Positions 6,190-7,761 of a stretch of DNA of 7,761 nt are shown piece after piece. The stretch's first letter is position 1, and the number at the start of each line of letters is the position of its first letter. Source of the DNA: Gammaproteobacteria bacterium (lineage in GTDB: Bacteria; Pseudomonadota; Gammaproteobacteria; Steroidobacterales; Woeseiaceae); the NCBI GenBank assembly GCA_029881015.1, contig JAOUNK010000152.1, positions 1 to 7,761 on the forward strand, read 5' to 3'. A program made the position numbers and the translations under genes. The notes beneath the pieces are model-generated. The model was not told the origin of the DNA. It saw nothing but the letters and a program-made list of their open reading frames with translations, and ran no database searches.

Positions 6190-6208
6190 ATTGTGTAGTT
6201 TACACAAT
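6190..6208. promoter_or_regulatory. 19-bp palindrome at the PucR-like regulator start, putative operator
   Basis: ATTGTGTA (6190-6197) and TACACAAT (6201-6208) form a perfect 8-bp inverted repeat around a 3-base centre. It lies in the divergent intergenic region, 2 bases before the regulator ATG on the minus strand and 97 bases before the YCII start. The minus strand of this site contains TAAACT, a weak -10-like element. A symmetric site here would suit a dimeric repressor acting on the regulator gene. Which protein binds it is unknown. Confidence 0.5.
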
Positions 6209-6253
6209 GACTAGCAACAAAAAGCAGTATTTCAGCCGATGTTTACCCTAGAC

Positions 6254-6260
6254 ATTGTGT
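6254..6260 (+). promoter_or_regulatory. Third copy of the ATTGTGT half-site, nearer the YCII gene
   Basis: The heptamer ATTGTGT that forms the arms of the 6190-6208 palindrome recurs here in the plus orientation, 64 bases from the first arm. The facing half-site is degenerate. It may be an auxiliary site controlling the YCII gene, or chance in an AT-rich stretch. Confidence 0.25.
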
Positions 6261-6305
6261 GTACTGTGCAGTTCCTGGGGAAAACACCACTAAAAGGAGA
6301 GGACC

Positions 6306-6620
6306 ATGGCGAAGTATTTGTACGTGTACCACGGCGGCAGTGACCCGGAGACGGAGGAAGAAGTCGCCGAGGTGCTCGACGCCTGGGGGAACTGGCTGGG
6401 CTCGATGGGGGCGGCGGTCATCGACGGCGGCAACCCCGTCGGCAGGTCCAGCACGGTCAACCCGGATGGCTCGGTTACAGATGACGGCGGGGCGAACCCG
6501 GCCTCGGGTTACAGCCTGATCGAGGCGGCGGATTTCGACGACGCGCTGGCGAAGGCCAAAGGCTGCCCGATACTGCAGGCTGGCGGTTCAATCGAGGTCG
6601 CCGAAGTCATCGACATGTAG
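6306..6620 (+). CDS. YCII-domain (YciI-like) small protein
   Basis: A 104-residue cytosolic protein. It has the YCII pattern: a first strand KYLYVYHGG (3-11) with a conserved His, an acidic helix DPETEEEVAEVLDAWGNWLGSMGAAVIDGGNP, then GYSLIEAADFDDALAKAKGCPIL and a last strand SIEVAEVIDM. The ferredoxin-like fold spans the whole protein, and the length is normal for the family. Members have no agreed function; some are linked to small-molecule dehydrochlorination or stress-related sigma factors. GGAGAGG at 6296-6302, ending 3 bases before the ATG, fixes the start. It is the only protein gene on the plus strand and is divergent from the PucR-like regulator, so it may be a target of it. It converges on the EamA transporter gene, with 5 bases between the two stops. 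Confidence 0.9.
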   Translation: MAKYLYVYHGGSDPETEEEVAEVLDAWGNWLGSMGAAVIDGGNPVGRSSTVNPDGSVTDDGGANPASGYSLIEAADFDDALAKAKGCPILQAGGSIEVAEVIDM

Positions 6621-6625
6621 TGCCG

Positions 6626-7504
6626 TCAGCGCCCGGCCCCGGGCAGGCGCAACATGCCCGTGGCCAGGGCGGTGCCGAGCAGGATCACGGCACCGCCAAA
6701 CACCATCGCGCCGGTAATCGGCTCATTGATGACCAGGGCCCCGAGCAGCATGGCTGACACCGGGATCAGGTATGTGACCGTGATGGCTCCGGTTGGCCCG
6801 ATGTTGGCGATGAGCCGGAAATAGAGAATATAGGCCAGCGCCGTACTGAAGAGCCCCATGGTGATGGCGGCGGCCCAGGCGGTTAATGAGATCGGCGTGT
6901 CGGGCCAGGTCACCACGGCGATCGGCAACAGCACCAGCGCCGCGCCGATCTGGCTGCCGGTGGCGATGGCCAGCGGCTTGACGTGGCTGGCATAGCGCCG
7001 CGTGAAGTTGCCGCCGATGCCGTACAAGAAAGAGCCACCAAGCGCGGCGACCACGGCGAGAGTCGTGTCGCCCATGGACGCACCCACTTTGTCCCGGACC
7101 AGCAGCCAGACGCCAACGGTGCCGACGAGCAGGCCGGCCGTCCTGCTGATTGTCAATCGTTCACCGAGCCAGGCCCAGGCGATGATGGCGGCAAAAATCG
7201 GTGCCGTGGCATTCAGGATGCCGGAGGTCCCGGCGGTCAGGTAAAGCGTGGCCCAGGTCAGCAGCAGGAACGGCAGCGCGGTGTTGTGTATGCCCAGTAC
7301 GCCGAGTACGGCCCAGTTGCCGATGAGCTCGCCGCCAAGGCCGCGGGCCAGCAGCAGCGGTAGTAGCACAAGGGCGGCGATGGCGACGCGAACCTCGACG
7401 AGCGCCAGTGCCCCGAATTCAGGGCCGGCGATCCGCATGAACAGGAACGAGGCACCCCATAGAAAGCCGAGTGCAAAAAGGTCGACGAGATCGCGGCCTC
7501 TCAT
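6626..7504 (-). CDS. EamA/DMT-family inner-membrane transporter
   Basis: A 292-residue polytopic protein with about ten hydrophobic helices in two homologous halves (about 5-137 and 148-285), the layout of EamA/RhaT-type drug/metabolite transporters. The first repeat shows FLWGASFLFMRIAGPEF, a helix-rich middle and AWLGERLT (111-118), the usual Glu-containing turn at the end of the EamA repeat. The second shows SFLYGIGGNFTRRY, a GLFSTALAYILYFRLI helix and ALVINEPITG, the matching turn of the second half. These proteins usually export amino acids or other small metabolites; the substrate cannot be predicted here. The ATG at 7504 opens directly on the first helix. No good Shine-Dalgarno sequence is seen, and no start codon of the ATG, GTG or TTG type lies in frame just upstream. 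It is convergent with the YCII gene. Confidence 0.92.
   Translation of the reverse strand: MRGRDLVDLFALGFLWGASFLFMRIAGPEFGALALVEVRVAIAALVLLPLLLARGLGGELIGNWAVLGVLGIHNTALPFLLLTWATLYLTAGTSGILNATAPIFAAIIAWAWLGERLTISRTAGLLVGTVGVWLLVRDKVGASMGDTTLAVVAALGGSFLYGIGGNFTRRYASHVKPLAIATGSQIGAALVLLPIAVVTWPDTPISLTAWAAAITMGLFSTALAYILYFRLIANIGPTGAITVTYLIPVSAMLLGALVINEPITGAMVFGGAVILLGTALATGMLRLPGAGR
6629..6650. terminator. Possible hairpin at the convergent gene ends
   Basis: GCGCC (6629-6633) pairs with GGCGC (6646-6650), or alternatively GCCCG (6631-6635) pairs with CGGGC (6640-6644). It overlaps the last codons of the transporter gene and follows the YCII stop by 8 bases, so it could act at the end of the YCII transcript. 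There is no T-run, and in GC-rich coding DNA such pairing can be chance. Confidence 0.25.
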
Positions 7505-7561
7505 GATCTGGTACTGGTGAGCATGGTTCAGGATACCGGTGGAATAGTAATTAGCCTAGCC

Positions 7562-7590
7562 TTGACTGACCCGGCGGATCTAGGTCTAAT
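7562..7590 (+). promoter_or_regulatory. Sigma70-type promoter of the tRNA-Phe gene
   Basis: TTGACT (7562-7567) and TCTAAT (7585-7590) each match the consensus at 5 of 6 positions and are 17 bases apart, the ideal spacing. The next bases are ACCCCGCCCAC, a GC-rich discriminator typical of stable-RNA promoters under stringent (ppGpp) control. The predicted start of transcription is near 7597, about 10 bases before the mature tRNA 5' end. Confidence 0.8.
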
Positions 7591-7606
7591 ACCCCGCCCA
7601 CAAGAC

Positions 7607-7682
<76 letters not shown>

Positions 7683-7761
7683 ATCTGGATCGCTAGGGAC
7701 ATTTTTCGGGGTTGTACGTTAACGACAAGAGCGAACTCGACCTTCTCTGGTGCGAGATCTT
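7683..7761. other. Right-edge sequence after the tRNA, undetermined
   Basis: These 79 bases contain no recognised gene. On the plus strand a frame is open from 7697 to the edge (a TTG at 7712 would give LYVNDKSELDLLWCEI), but it has no Shine-Dalgarno sequence and no family I recognise. On the minus strand a frame ends at a TAG at 7694. No hairpin with a T-run is seen after the tRNA. The 3' ends of tRNA genes are common integration sites, but too little sequence is present to test this. Confidence 0.3.

Noticed and set aside
5165..6190. Long plus-strand open frame of 341 codons
   Set aside because: It is antisense to the PucR-like regulator, which has a full HTH and conserved domains. The product has low-complexity composition and no domain.
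6190..6208. HexR-type operator
   Set aside because: HexR sites have TGTAATT/AATTACA-type arms. Here the arms are ATTGTGTA/TACACAAT, so the resemblance is only general.

Overview
The window is GC-rich chromosomal DNA, densely coded, from a proteobacterium and most likely a gammaproteobacterium. This rests on the gene content (DUF3014 protein, bacterial spondin-domain proteins, OmpR-type two-component system), the lipobox and Shine-Dalgarno signals, and a sigma70-type promoter before a tRNA-Phe gene. I cannot name the genus. I see no phage, insertion sequence or CRISPR array.

Layout. From the left edge to 6187 every gene is on the minus strand, so transcription there runs right to left. At the right end of this block, a PucR/CdaR-like regulator (4880-6187) is followed after 4 bases by a membrane-anchored DUF3014 protein (4063-4875). 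Next come two paralogous exported spondin-domain proteins: one with a cleavable signal peptide (3259-3963) and one outer-membrane-type lipoprotein (2521-3249). A strong hairpin (2485-2514) separates them from an OmpR-family response regulator (1694-2413) and its histidine kinase (222-1697), which overlap by 4 bases. A GNAT acetyltransferase (1-212, cut by the window edge) starts 9 bases after the kinase. To the right of the PucR regulator, and divergent from it, is a small YCII-domain protein (6306-6620). It converges on an EamA/DMT transporter (6626-7504, minus). The window ends with a tRNA-Phe(GAA) gene (7607-7682) that has its own promoter, and 79 bases of undetermined sequence.

How the parts may work together. 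The most interesting signal is regulatory. Upstream of the spondin operon there are three 11-bp direct repeats beginning TGTGA (4018-4050). Two more copies of the same 11-mer, in the same orientation and with the same 11-bp pitch, lie just upstream of the response regulator (2452-2473). One copy from each site agrees at 10 of 11 positions. Direct repeats at an 11-bp pitch are the classic binding-site form of OmpR/PhoB-family regulators. I therefore infer that this two-component system controls both itself and the two spondin-domain surface proteins, making a self-contained sense-and-respond module. A second regulatory signal is a 19-bp palindrome (6190-6208) ending 2 bases before the PucR regulator's start codon. 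It fits a repressor site in the divergent PucR/YCII intergenic region.
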